From Tipula vernalis (lineage: Eukaryota; Arthropoda; Insecta; Diptera; Tipulidae): a stretch of DNA of 64,000 nucleotides. The position numbers and the translations under genes are program-made. The notes beneath the pieces are model-generated. The model had not been told where the DNA came from. It saw only the letters and a list, made by a program, of their open reading frames with translations, and did not search any database. Location: assembly GCA_958295665.1 (NCBI GenBank), contig OY282558.1, forward strand, positions 183,250,015 through 183,314,014. Reading direction: 5' to 3'. This document shows positions 23,333 through 34,631 of the stretch, one piece after another (the stretch's first letter is position 1; each line of letters starts with the position of its first letter).

Positions 23333-23542
23333 TCGCTCATTTGCTGCAACAATGACACAATTTAAAAATAACAAATGTTATAATTTGAGAGACATTTCCG
23401 TTTGTCTTGTAGTGAGCTTTATAGCTTTAGGTGTGTCGTTATATCAGTTTTAACTATATTAAAAAGCCGATATTTCTCTATAAATAAGTCAAAAACGACC
23501 GATTTTGAGTTATGCCATTGCGGTAGCAAATGAGCGATATAC
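23333..23542. repeat. Small inverted-repeat element (about 210 bp)
   Basis: TATCGCTCATTTGCTGCAAC at 23333 pairs with the complement at the right end, CATTGCGGTAGCAAATGAGC, ending about 23541. It abuts the Helitron-type repeat at 23543. No coding capacity. Confidence 0.5.
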
Positions 23543-23758
23543 AATTGACCATTTTAGAGATGGCGCTGTAAAATTTGGATAATTTTTCCAGATTTGAAGG
23601 CTTTACAGAGTTTTCCCAGACTTGAGACCAGACTCAATCGCATTTTCATGCAAAAAGACATCATATAGCCATTTTACGTCAATGAAATCGGTCTCGAAGT
23701 AGTTTTTCGTGCGGACATATATACATACCCGCAATTATTGCTCGTTTAATAATATAGA
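23543..23758 (-). repeat. Candidate Helitron 5' terminus, copy B
   Basis: Direct repeat of 18622-18848, same orientation, about 4.9 kb away. The minus strand starts TCTATATTATTAAACGAGC at 23758. It directly abuts Helitron Rep-gene sequence at 23762, so this terminus appears to have inserted into or recombined with that gene. Confidence 0.55.
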
Positions 23759-23761
23759 TAA

Positions 23762-24001
23762 TTTATTCTGATTTGCTGAAAAAGCTCACTGAATAGTTTT
23801 CTTTGTTAGCAACGAATGAAAGTTAAATTATTCGCTTCAACCTGTAAGTATGAATTGACTATCCGCTGTTGTGAGAGCTTCCCGACGCTAAGGACTGGAT
23901 TGAACTCATTTTCTCTAATCGCCGTTTGTGGTGATTTGAACTGTACATGCAGTTGATGAACGTATTCTCGAGCGTTTTCGTAGCCTGCACAATACCAGTT
24001 C
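23762..24001 (-). pseudogene. Helitron Rep-Hel N-terminal region, 3' piece
   Basis: Read from 24001 leftwards, one frame stays open with NWYCAGYENAREYVHQ, then VGKLSQQRIVNSYLQVE and NNLTFIRC, the conserved block (GrLfQQY.VD.Y.k.E..RL.fIR) of the Helitron_like_N domain. It is the direct continuation of the piece at 31907-32640, separated by the 7.9-kb gypsy insertion. It ends at 23762 against a Helitron-type terminus. Confidence 0.75.
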
Positions 24002-24193
24002 TGTAATAATAATGTGAACGAATCTTAAGTTCTCATGTGACATTTGTAAAGTGAGCTACTGCAACAAATGTCATTGACAGTTCAGTGGATCATCAACGAT
24101 CATACAACCAACATGCACAAGTTATAGTTGAATAAAGAACATCATTATTAACGTTAAACTAGTTGTGTTGTATTATTTCTACATTCTATTACA
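24002..24193 (+). repeat. 5' LTR of the gypsy element
   Basis: A 192-bp LTR with TG and CA borders. It contains an AATAAAG polyadenylation-like signal near 24131. No TATA box is evident; transcription probably starts at an initiator such as TTCAGTG near 24081 (inference). Confidence 0.92.
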
Positions 24194-24207
24194 TGGTGTC
24201 AGAAGTA
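24194..24207 (+). promoter_or_regulatory. Primer-binding site TGGTGTCAGAAGTA
   Basis: It directly follows the LTR's terminal CA. TGGTGTCAGAAGT is a common tRNA-complementary primer site in Ty3/gypsy elements; the exact tRNA is not assigned here. Confidence 0.8.
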
Positions 24208-24842
24208 AAAGAAGCTAATTAAATAATTAAAAAAGTGAATTCAAGAAGAATATTTTCAAAGCAAAAGTCAAAAAAGCAACGAACAGTAAAATCAAACGGA
24301 GAATTTCGTCATCGAAACATTGGATTGCAACGTGCTTGTGAGTCATCGGTATGAAATCAAACACATGTTCATCGGGAAATATCATCAATAAAATCGAATC
24401 ATCGGGCAGCAGAAAGTAATCATCGGACTAATTTGAAGCCTAAACAACACGTTTTTTTGGTCATATTTTTGTAAATTAAAGTCATGATCATTGGAAATTA
24501 AGCGAAATGGCCGACACACGAAAACAATTGCGAGAGCTAGATTGCGCAGACTTGGCCACCGACTGGAAGAATTGAAAACGTGATTTTTTGGTGTACATGA
24601 TCGCGAACGATAAATATGGTCAGACGGAGGCAACGAAAATTCTAATTTTACTGTGGTTAATTGGAACAAAGGGCGCCAATATTTACAATACTTTGTTTCC
24701 AAATGATGGATCCACAACACAAGAAATTCCAGCGACATCAACGGCAGCAGCACGCACCGAAACGGTAACAACACAGCGAGCATTGGCTGATGTGTTAAAG
24801 ACATTTGATAATCATTGTCTGCCACAAAAAAACATGACTATG

Positions 24843-27804
24843 CCCGGTGTGTCTGAACCACTTTTAAATGGCTCGGAAAACCACGTCTCTATTTTCTTCA
24901 AGGATCGAAAGTTCCATGTTTGAGAAGTCCAAAAAAACAAAAATTAGCAAAATCCCCGGAGCCGTTTTGAAAAAAACGCAATTTCAAAATTTTTTTTGGT
25001 GACGATACGGAAATTTACGACTTTTTTGCAGCTTGTTTGTTTTCTCTTGTAGAAAGAAGAATCGAGAATAGAAAGTTTTAATATTTTCAACAAAGATCAA
25101 CTTTTCCAGACCAAATCAGTAATATTGGACGAAATCTATCGAATTAAGTAATGCAACTTTATTTGAAAAATTACGAAAATCAAGATTATTGAATGAAATG
25201 GAGACTGGAAAGGCAAAATTTATTTAGGCTACCCAAATCATAATATAGTCCTTACATGAAAAAATATCTTCTCTTGACTGCCATTGTTTATTCAAGGCTG
25301 TGGAACAAAAGCCAGAAACACCTTGAACCTTAAACATGGCGAGAATTATATTCTTGTATAGCTCTTAGAAGTTTGGAGCTATAAGCTGGATGTGTATGGT
25401 GGACTTTATAATTCATCCAGGTATTTTTGAAGTCATGGTGAACTGACTCCATAGCTTGCTCACTGTAGTTCCCGAGTCCTTTCTCCATTTTTCGGCAAAA
25501 ATGAGGAACGTGGAAAAAGACAGCATGAACTTTTGGCGTTATTGGTATTGCTAGGTCCAAATAACTTCTTTGAAATTCTGAAATATACACCTCAAATTTT
25601 TCGTCAAGACTACTTGAGAAACATGAATTGACGACACTTGAAAAATCATTAAAACATCTGACATATTTTAAACAATGAACACTACATTTTGCCCGAAGCA
25701 GATCTATCTTGTTCAACAAATTTTGGCAGGCATTGCCTGCGAAACCAGGAGATCCATGGACAAATTCTCTGCTTACATTGCACGATTTTGCCCATTTCTC
25801 AGTATATCGTCTTCGCATTCCCTCAGCATGTGCCCATACAACGTGTCTACTACCCCGAGCATTAGATGCAGTTCAGGTGGAGGTATTATATCGATGATTT
25901 CTGTCTCTGGATTCCCTGTAAAAATGGGTTGAGAAACGTGACTGTAAAAATTCTTGGCATTAATTTTTTTACTGCCACTATTCTTGAAGGCGTCTGAATT
26001 TTCACGGCAACTACCAACGGTTCTATAACTTCCACACTTACTCAAGAGATATTTTGATGCAGTACACCACGTACACGGGTAATGAGAAGAATGAGCCATG
26101 ACCCCAGTTATTATATTGGCCATTTTTAGGTCTGTGGCAATGGTCATGACTTTTAAGTCATTCAAATGTAGAGAGGACCACAGAGTGCAAACATTTACAT
26201 AATTTTCTTGTGTATCAGAAATAATACCAAGGATGAATAACTTTTTCACACCCGTGTCCTTAAATTTATTGGCGTGTACTCCATCATGATAATGCTGCCT
26301 GGCCCCTTTGAAATGTGGATTATTATCGGCTCCTTCGAATCTTGATTGAATGGATAAGCAAATCTTCAAAAACCCTCCACCACCGTCAAGCTCAATTTTC
26401 AAATCTACTTCTTGCAAACCTCTTTTTTCTCGAATATATGTAACTAAACCTTGTACATTATTACAACAAACCAAGAATCCAGATCTATTTATTACACAAG
26501 ACTTCTTGGTATTCAATACGTCACAAACACGAGATTCAAAAAACGAATCAAGCTGATGATTCAACAAAAGCAGGTCCTGCTTCAAGTTGGGCTGAAACAT
26601 TTTCCTATTCTTACTGCCAACTCGCAAAGCAGCAGTTAGAGAATGTGTCTTTCTTGTAGACAACCCCAATTCTGTACTTATTTTCAATATATCGATAGCT
26701 GCCACTGTTTCTTTTCTTGAGCTTTTATCCACATTGTTTGAATTCACTGAAACTGGTAGTTTTTTGCCTCTCCTTTGAGATAACCGCAACTGTCCTTCAT
26801 TGTTTGAGTGTTCTGGCACGTGTAGAATATCTTTTAGCATTGTTGAAGCTAATTTTTCCTTTTCTTTGGTAGACAAATTTTTTGAAATCAATTCAGTGAG
26901 AATAGGGGTGCATTTAGGTGAAGTGCAAATTTTGTTTTTATCCAGTGGTCCTCTGCATTTCTTACACTTTTTCTTGATCACTTTTCTTTTCGCTGAATTT
27001 CCTAGACACAGATTGTCTGGTGCACGTCTCGTAATTTCACACAACTTGCAGTCACAAAGTATCTTATTTTAGATCGTGTTACACATGGGAGTTCCAGAAA
27101 ACCAGAATAGTCCGGTAGAGCTTATGTGGTTTCTTCAGAATTTTGTTTATTGAATTTGTATATGATGATTTTGCAACTGCTACAAACAGCAGATGGGTAA
27201 CGAATATCATCAAGATTAATATTTACAGCATTTTTTACCTCAATTTTCATTGGGCCCACAATATCCCACATCTTATCTTTCTTTCTTAAACACAACAAAC
27301 AAATCACGCCTCGGTTTTCTTCATGAGTTCGCGCATGGTCCTTTGTCTTTCGTGACATTTTGTTTCACTCTTATGTAGGTAATAGGTTCGTCTATTACTA
27401 ATAACTGTTATTTACTGGCCGGTTTGTCAACGACTGTTTTGACTAATATTGAGACAACTAAGTCTGTCTTTCTGCTGATTTTTGAAGCAAACATTTGAAA
27501 ACAACAAACATATTTACGTGAAAAGAAACAAAACAATGTCTGTACACAGACAGATATGGTGTTGTATTTAATTTTCAAGCATTTCAGCATATCTCTTGGC
27601 TACACCTACAGAATTATGAAAAAAAATCGTGAATTTTCGTATCGTCGCAGAAAAAAAATTGAAATTGCGTTTTTTTCAAAACGGCTCCGGGGATTTTGCT
27701 AATTTTTGTTTTTTTTGGACTTCTCAAACATGGAACTTTCGATCCTTGAAGAAAATAGAGACGTGGTTTTCCGAGCCATTTAAAAGTGGTTCAGGCACAC
27801 CGTG
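24843..27804 (-). mobile_element. DNA transposon with about 190-bp TIRs, CAC ends
   Basis: The left end CCCGGTGTGTCTGAACC (24843) and the right end read inwards CACGGTGTGCCTGAACC (27804) start inverted repeats that match almost perfectly for about 190 bp, through AAGTCCAAAAAAACAAAAAT and CCCCGGAGCCGTTTTG. Flanks are TATG on the left and TATA on the right, so the duplication was TAT or TATA. The insertion interrupts the gypsy gag. CAC ends with a 3-4 bp duplication fit the CACTA/Mirage/Chapaev (CMC) group; that placement is tentative. Length 2,962 bp, with one transposase gene. Confidence 0.9.
25330..27358 (-). pseudogene. DDE transposase, CMC- or RAG1/Transib-like layout
   Basis: The N-terminal part (27358-27125) has Cys pairs CLLC and CSSCK, then a TAA at 27122-27124; the frame continues to about 27060, where a one-base shift occurs before CDCKLCEITRRAP. 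The long frame 27044-25773 carries a second Cys cluster (KKCKKCRGPL), the candidate first Asp in IELDGGGGFLKICLSI, another Asp in TIATDLKMANIITG, the zinc pair CTWC and the PPPELHLMLG block. After a frameshift near 25800 the frame 25818-25330 continues with FVHGSPGFAGNACQNLL, then GLGNYSEQAMESVHHDF with the candidate catalytic Glu. The spacing of D, CxxC, second acidic block and E recalls RAG1/Transib and CMC enzymes. Superfamily is inferred from layout only. Confidence 0.75.
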
Positions 27805-28477
27805 TATAGAATCATTCAAATTCAACAATCTGAACCAAAAGGAACGTCAGCCATTCAGCGAATTTTTGACCGAGCTCCGAGCGCAAATTGATCGTTGTGA
27901 ATTTAATTGTTCGTGCGGATTGTCGTATGAAAACCTAATGTTGCGTGATCGAATCATTACTGGGGTGTTTGATAAGAAGCTTCAGTTAAAGTTGCTCGAC
28001 GGTCGTGATGAAAAATTGGATCGCGTGGTTAAAATTTGCAAGACATCCGAAGCAGCAAATGTCAACAAAGAGATTTTGGCATCAAAACAATCGATTGCAA
28101 CGGTAGCATTGTCGGAAAACACAGACACCGACTCAATTAATGCGATTAAAACAAACAACAAGAAAAACATCTGTTTCTACTGTGGTGGCGAATGGAACCG
28201 AGAGCACAAAAGCAAGTGCCCAGCGAAGGATAACACGTGCGAATGCGGAAGAAAGGGACATTTTCGCCAGATGTGTCGCATGCAGAAGAAGAGCAAATCC
28301 AACGCCAGCGCATCGCAACCGAAATCAAATGGGAAACAACGTGTTGACAATCTCCATTGGGACGATGCATCATCATCAGGTAGTTCAACAAATGAAAAGC
28401 GGAAATTGGAAACAATTCTTAGTGGCAAAAATTTTGTTTTTAGAATAAATTCAATCGGATCAAGAAGAAAACGATGA

Positions 28478-31400
28478 ACCAAGGCATACCGAGTAGGAAA
28501 TAAACTAGTTAAGTTCAAAGTCGATACTGGAGCAAACGTCAATTGTATACCGTTGAGAATCATTAAAAAATTAAAAATTAAATTAAAACATGAGCAAAAT
28601 GACTTCCCTGTATTTGACTATAGTAACAATAAAATTAAAGTTTATGGTATTGCCGAGATTAAATTATGGGATTCTAAATTAAATATTGAACAAATAACAG
28701 AATTCATTGTTGTTGACGACACATTTGAACCGATACTTGGGCTTGAAACCTGCACAGACTTTGGATTGATTGAGCCAATCAATATTGATTCGATTATGTG
28801 CTCAAATGCAGGAGAAAGGTTTGTAGGTGAAAATATCGATGTTTTCTCTGGCCTTGGAAAGATTCCCGGAAAAATTACCACACATCTACAAGAAAATGTC
28901 AAACCAGTCGTGCATTATAGAAAGCGATTTTCGGATGCAATCGTTAAGAAGCTAAAGCAAAAACTTGATGACATGGTAGAGTCGGGAATCATAACGCCAG
29001 TGACTCATCCAACAGATTGGGTGAATAATTTGCAAGTGATTGAAAAATCAAGCGGTGATTTGCGAGTTTGCTTGGATCCCAAACCTCTCAATAAGTGCCA
29101 AAGGCGTGAACATTATTTGATACCCACTGTGGATGAATTGTCCTCAGAATTGGTTGATAAGAAAGTATTCACAGTATTAGACTGCTCAAATGGATTTTGG
29201 CAATTGGAATTGGATGAAATGAGTTCAGAATTGACAACATTCATGACACCCTTTGGTCGGTGTAAATTCAATAGACTTACGTTTGGCTTAAATATTTCGC
29301 CAGAGATTTTTCAGAGACGCATGGTACAGATTTTCGGTGATATACCGGGTGTGCTTGTGTATTTTGATAATATTGCAATAGTAGCCTGTAACGAAGAGGA
29401 ACATGACAGAATCTTGAAAATCGTTCTTGGGCGTGCTCGCTCGAACAATGTCAAGTTCAACCCGGGCAAAATTCAATACTGCAAATCAGAGGTCAAATTC
29501 ATGGGTCTTATTTTGTCTGATAGAAAAATTAGACCGGCCAAAAAACATATTGATGCCATTTTCAAAATGAAAAAGCCAACCGACAAACATGCCGTGTCAC
29601 GTTTATTGGGTCTTTGTAAATACTTGGCAAAGTTCATTCCAAATCTGTCAAAGATGACAGCGGAACTGCGTTTATTATCGGGGAAAGAAACTCCGTTTGA
29701 ATGGAACGAAAAACACGATATTGAACTTGACAATATAAAGAAAATAATCACATCTGACCCGGTGTTAAAACCATTTAATCCGGAAAATCCAATCGTCATT
29801 CAAACAGATGCATCAAAAGATGGACTTGGTTCGGGTTTGATTCAAGAAGAGCATCCGGTTGCATTTGCATCTAGAATGCTTAGTAAAGCTGAAAAGAGAT
29901 GGGCGCAAATTGAAAAAGAGCTTTTGGCTGTGGTGTTTGCATGTAAACATTTTCATAATTTTGTCTATGGACGTTGGATTTATAGTTGAAAGTGATCATA
30001 AGCCACTTGAATCATTAAATTTGCGCGATATTATGAGGCTTTTGAAGTATCCGGGATTGGAAATTGTTTATAAACCGGGCAAACATATGTTGTTGGCTGA
30101 CTGTCTCCCTCGTGCACAATTGGACACAATTGAAGAAGACACAGGATTAAACACAGACATTCGCACAACACAGCGTCACACGATCCGTGTGTATGTCGAG
30201 GGATAATTATGATTATTATAGACAGATAATAGCGTCGGATGAGGATCTTAAGCGCGTATGTGACTGCGTAAGAAATGGTTGGCCCGACTATCGATCTCTG
30301 AATGATTTTGCCAGGGTATTTCACAAACGAAAATCCGAACTGCATTTCGAAAAAGGGTTGTTATTCTGAAACCACCGACTCGTAATCCCAACGAAATTGC
30401 AAAATAAAATGGCAAAATGGCTACACGAACCACACTTGGGAATTGAGAAAACATTTGCCAGGGCCAGAATGTTGTACTTTTGGCCGGAAATGAACACAAA
30501 AATCAAAGAAATGATTGCATCATGCAATATTTGTGAAAAGTTCAAACGAAACAATCAAAAGGAACCATTGCTTCAAGAAATAAATCCAAAGTATCCATAA
30601 CACATCGTGTCAGTTGATCTATTTGAATATGCTGGTTGCGATTTCATGTCAATTTTTGACGCATATTCAAACTACTTGGTATAGCACTTATCAACAATAA
30701 GACCTCTTCACACATTATCGATAAGATAATGTTCCATTCAACTCGTCTGAATTCGAGAAGTTTTCAAGAGATTTCAACATCCAATTCAAATACTCGAGCC
30801 CGAGATATCCGCAAAGCAATGGGTTGGCCGAAAAGATGTAGCAATCGCGAAAAATATTTTGAAGCGTTGCTACGAAGCAAATGAAGTAAACCAATTCCAA
30901 TACAGAATCAAGGAGTACAATACGACTCCGGTTGCAAGTATGAGTCTCACACCATCAGAGCTATTCTTTGGCAGGTTGATCAAAACAAGATTGCCAGTAT
31001 CAGAACAACTTCTTGTCAGAAACAACTTGAAAGAGGAAGATATTCAGAAAACAATTCAAAATAAGAAAGAACGGCAAAAATATTACTATGATCGAAACGT
31101 GAGGTCATTACCATCGTTGAAGTTGGGTGACGGTGATATTTAAGAAAAATGGAAAAGAATGGCATTATGGAAAAATAATTGGAATAGTTAATGAACGTTC
31201 ATACATTATTGAAGATGCATTTAACAATTATTTTAGACATAACCGTAGATTTATAGCTAAAACAAAGAATGAAAATTTTAGTGCTAGTGAATTGTAATTC
31301 GAAGATAATGTTAAATCGGGTCAAATAGTTAATTTGCCAGAAATCCAAATTGTAACACCGACACAAGAAACAGTCAATAACGATGAAAATCAGATGTTGA

Positions 31401-31627
31401 ACACTCCCGCTGTAAATGTGAGTGCGGACGAATTAGATATTTCAGTGAACATCAAAAATAACTCCGCATCGGAATATGATACAGCTGAAGGTGAAAATTC
31501 AGAAGCAAGTTCGGGTAGTGATAGTGAGGTAGCTCCTCAACCTGTCATTCAAGCTCCAAATAATCAAGGAGAAGTCAGAACGCGCAGTGGTCGTAGTTCA
31601 AGACCGCCAGATAGGTATGGCTGGTGA
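28478..31627 (+). pseudogene. pol: gypsy pol (protease, RT, RNase H, integrase)
   Basis: The frame runs on directly from gag after the TGA. Protease: VDTGANVNCIP near 28520. RT from about 28920: GIITPVTHPTDW, DLRVCLDPKPLN, VLDCSNGFWQLEL; the active site at 29360-29371 reads YFDN instead of Y.DD, so one catalytic Asp is lost. RNase H: QTDASKDGLGSG and EKELLAVVFACKHF, a frameshift near 29970, then ESDHKPLE. Integrase: HEPHLGIEKTF with CNICEKF, core piece VSVDLFEYAG, a small deletion at about 30690-30720, then SNGLAEKM with the catalytic Glu and EYNTTPVASMSLTPSELFFG. The tail ends TRSGRSSRPPDRYG, usual for this type of gypsy integrase. Many stops and shifts. Confidence 0.9.
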
Positions 31628-31709
31628 AAATTGTAACAGTCATAGGGGTTCGCCTGGTCCAGATCATGACTGTTAATAATTTAAAATTAGAATTAAAAAG
31701 AAAAATGCG

Positions 31710-31901
31710 TGTAATAATAATGTGAAAAAATCTTAAGTTCTCATGTAACATTTGTAAAGTGAGCTACTGTAACAAATGTCATTGACAGTTCAGTGGAGCA
31801 TCAACGATCATACAACAAATATGCACAAGTTATAGTTGAATAAAGAACATCATTATTAACGTTAAACTAGTTGTGTTGTATTATTTCTACATTATATTAC
31901 A
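31710..31901 (+). repeat. 3' LTR of the gypsy element
   Basis: Same length as the 5' LTR (192 bp) with a handful of substitutions. It is followed by the AGTTC target duplicate and then by Helitron coding sequence. Confidence 0.92.
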
Positions 31902-31906
31902 AGTTC

Positions 31907-32640
31907 GGCTGCCATCCTGGTTCTCCATATGAGACCAGTATAGCATACGTCATAGGTTAAAGATTAGGACTCAAGATATTAATATTTATAAATTATTGCT
32001 CAGCGTTAAGCCATTATTATTGACGAAAACCATAGCTACCTCATTTGAGTTTGGAGCATTGTAACGTCTTTTTTCTGATTGGCAGTCTCTGACCGTTACT
32101 TTATCATTCGCTATTTTTTGTCGTTAAGTTTTTCAACTTCACGTATTAATTTATGATGAGGCATATCGGTTATAAGAACGGGAAAATCAATCAATTTGAT
32201 CTAAAATAGCTGGAATACGTTTTTGATTTCCTAGTAAATTGACACGACTTTCCACCGCCTGTGTACTATCCATGACGCTAAGCTGAGCAAATCTTTTAAC
32301 TTCTCCTTTTGGCGTATTCAAATGTGAAGTACATGATAACTTTGACAAAGCAAAAGACACGGAACTATTGTATGAGCGTATATTATTGCGAAAATTACAA
32401 TAATTCGTGTTTGCTGGATTGGATAACAGAGATCGTAAGAATTCCTAATATTGTAAAAAAATTCCGCCTAAACTCAAAGGCTTCGGAAGCTTTATTTTTC
32501 CTTTATGACAGCTGTTATTAAACCATTTGTCTGATGGTAATGCCTTGATAAAATTTAACAAATTTGTAAAATTGACAGACACAATCCATTGGTCCACAAT
32601 CGTGACATAAAACTTCAGTTGCGTCAAATAAGTTAACATT
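31907..32640 (-). pseudogene. Helitron Rep-Hel N-terminal region, 5' piece
   Basis: Read leftwards: CHDCG then NNSCHKGKIKLPKP, the Cys/His pattern at the start of Helitron_like_N; NFRNNIRSYNSSVSFA (the 'nIR.YNs..afaS' block); LLGNQKRIPAILDQID; RRYNAPNSNEVAMVFV; and close to the gypsy junction AILVSYGEPGWQPN (the 'YPLLFP.GE.GW' block). These appear in the correct order but in different frames with stops, so the gene is old. It continues at 24001 after the gypsy element. The Rep HUH motifs themselves were not found. Confidence 0.75.
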
Positions 32641-34320
32641 AACTTCTGTAGTATATGTACCTCCAAACCCAAAGACTCCGGAGTTACAGGAACGAGTTGG
32701 TAATCCTATTATACTCTATTACATGGGCGGTTTCCAGCAATCCCATGTTTTACTAAGATGCAAACTAAAACAATGTACAATCAATATTTTTGCCAAGACT
32801 TCTGACTAAAGTATAATATGCACAAATATGAATCTTTGTCAATAAATTTACCACACTTTGTATTAGCTCACATCATAGTAAAAGGGGTGATTTCTGGAAA
32901 TCGCCCGTATCACCTCTTTAAAGAACCGACTCTGGTCAATTTAAACTATTTTTAAGATTAATTTAGTTATGCCTAATGTAAAACAATCATCATAAATCAA
33001 AAAATATGTTTCATTACGTAACGGTGTTCTGTTTCCTAAAGTAAGCTGTGCACAAATTTTCTAATTACAGGCACACGATCGCATAATTATAAAGGTGTGA
33101 AATACATATAGAAAACTTGGGTTTTCTGGCGTGATGTACACTAATAATTTTGGCTTTTTAAATTAACATTTTCCGACTCATCGTTTGAAATTAAGTTGTC
33201 ATACAATGAAACGCAAACATGAATCATAATGAGCACCTGACTGAATATATTTTATCTTAAAATTTATCATAAGTTTATTAATAATAACGCAGAAGACTGT
33301 CGAATGATAAATCTCAAATTTGTTGGTTGGTTCTTAGGTAAATAACCTCAACTGTTGTACGTTGTACGTATATGTATATAACTTTTTTTATTACTAGATA
33401 ATTTAACGAGGTCCTATTTTTGTTTGCTCTATTTAATTCAATGTTGTCAGTAAAGGAATTAAATTAAAAAATAATTATTTATGATTTAATTAAATTTAAT
33501 TGAATTTTTTTTTTTTTTTTTTTTGGTTCATATTATTCTTCAACATACCTGTAAATAAATAAGCTAAATTCAATATTTTTAGTTTTTTGGCTCGCGATCA
33601 AATTAAACAGAAAAAAAAATTCTATGGGCGTAATAATTAACATGCAGCACATAGCATATACATATTATTATAAATATAAATATAAATTAATAAATTACAG
33701 TAAAAGCTGATATTGAAATTTTGTCGAATTTGTGTTCAAAGTCAGTGACAAGCATCTGAATCTATGAAATTAAAAAAAAAAATAAATTCTATTTTTACAA
33801 AATAATGCCACCAATACATACAGAAGAAAGGCGCCAAACCAATCACTGACAACTACAGTATTTATTACAGGATTTATTAACCACTAACAATGCGGTGAAT
33901 TTAAATGTTTCATGCAGTCATGAATAATGCATAGAAACATTTACTAAATTATTAATGGTAAATAGTCTGTTACTGTTATGTAAATCTGCGTTTTAATAAT
34001 AAATTTAATTGGTATATGAATTCTAAATACATTTTAAGTACCTGTAAAAATGTAGACCTCGTTTATGTATGTACATAAATTATAAATTTTTATGGGTTCG
34101 AAGAAAACTAACATAAGAGTAAATTAGAATACATAAATTATTTTTTAGCTAAACTATACTAAAACTAGCTATAAAACTTAATTTTATCTATTAGAGAGGA
34201 TTTTAATTAGAACGAATACGTTTAAGGGAATAGTGAGGTAGGGATACTTTTTCACCACTCTCGTCATTAGCTTGGGAAATGAAATAAAAAAAAAATCGTC
34301 TAAAGCCTAAATTTGTACTT
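32641..34320. other. AT-rich sequence without recognisable genes
   Basis: It contains a T run at 33507-33525 and scattered TA-rich stretches. No coding or repeat structure was identified on either strand up to the inverted repeat starting at 34321. Confidence 0.5.
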
Positions 34321-34631
34321 TAGTCCAGGCAACGAAGACCAAAAAATACCAAATAGCGGAAATAATTTATGTAGAAGCCAAAATTGGTACAGTTGTAGGG
34401 GAAGGTGTCTTTAACAAAATACTGAGGGGTGGGGTGAAGCTAAGGGTGGGGGGGAGGAGTCCCGCAAGGTACTTTTTTCAATTTTTCGTTAATAACTCAA
34501 AAACCACTGCTTCTTTAAATTAATCTACATAAAATTCTCTACAATAAAGATTCTCTACACTTTTTTGATAGGATCAAAGCTTAAGGAAATATGGAGGGGG
34601 TAAATAGAAAATTTAAAAAAAAATAGTTTTT
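34321..34631 (+). repeat. Left TIR of the 6.4-kb element
   Basis: About 300 bp, pairing with 40430-40727. It includes a G-rich stretch (34430-34455) absent from the right arm, and a shared run of A followed by AGTTTTT at the inner end. Confidence 0.85.

Larger units (their letters stand above)
24507..28477 (+). pseudogene. gag: gypsy gag, split by a DNA transposon
   Basis: ATG at 24507 opens MADTRKQLRELDCADLATDW. A TGA at 24573-24575 replaces a likely Trp codon, and the same frame continues to 24842, where a DNA transposon interrupts it. It resumes at 27805 in the frame expected if the inserted element and one target copy are ignored: SFKFNNLNQKERQPFSEFL, then CEFNCSCGLSYENLMLRDRI, the capsid end. 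A Cys/His region follows (CFYCGGEW..EHKSKCPA and CECGRKGHFRQMC), typical RNA-binding knuckles. The frame ends in TGA at 28475-28477, after which the pol frame continues without a shift. Confidence 0.88.
24002..31901 (+). mobile_element. Full-length Ty3/gypsy retrotransposon, TSD AGTTC
   Basis: The two LTRs (24002-24193 and 31710-31901) are both 192 bp, start TGTAATAATAATGTG and end ATTACA. The 5-bp direct repeat AGTTC flanks the element at 23997-24001 and 31902-31906. A primer-binding site lies directly after the 5' LTR and an A/G-rich tract (AAAAAGAAAAATGCG) precedes the 3' LTR. The element is 7,900 bp in all, or about 4.9 kb without the DNA transposon inserted in gag. It sits inside a Helitron gene on the opposite strand. 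LTRs differ at few positions, so it is not ancient, but the coding region is broken. Confidence 0.95.

Noticed and set aside
27629..27804. Apparent N-terminal extension of the downstream gag piece
   Set aside because: These codons are the right TIR of the inserted DNA transposon read through by chance; gag resumes only at about 27805.
24843..27804. Placement of the element in Transib from its CACGGTG end
   Set aside because: The duplication reads TAT or TATA instead of a 5-bp GC-rich site, so only a broader CMC/RAG-like relation is suggested.
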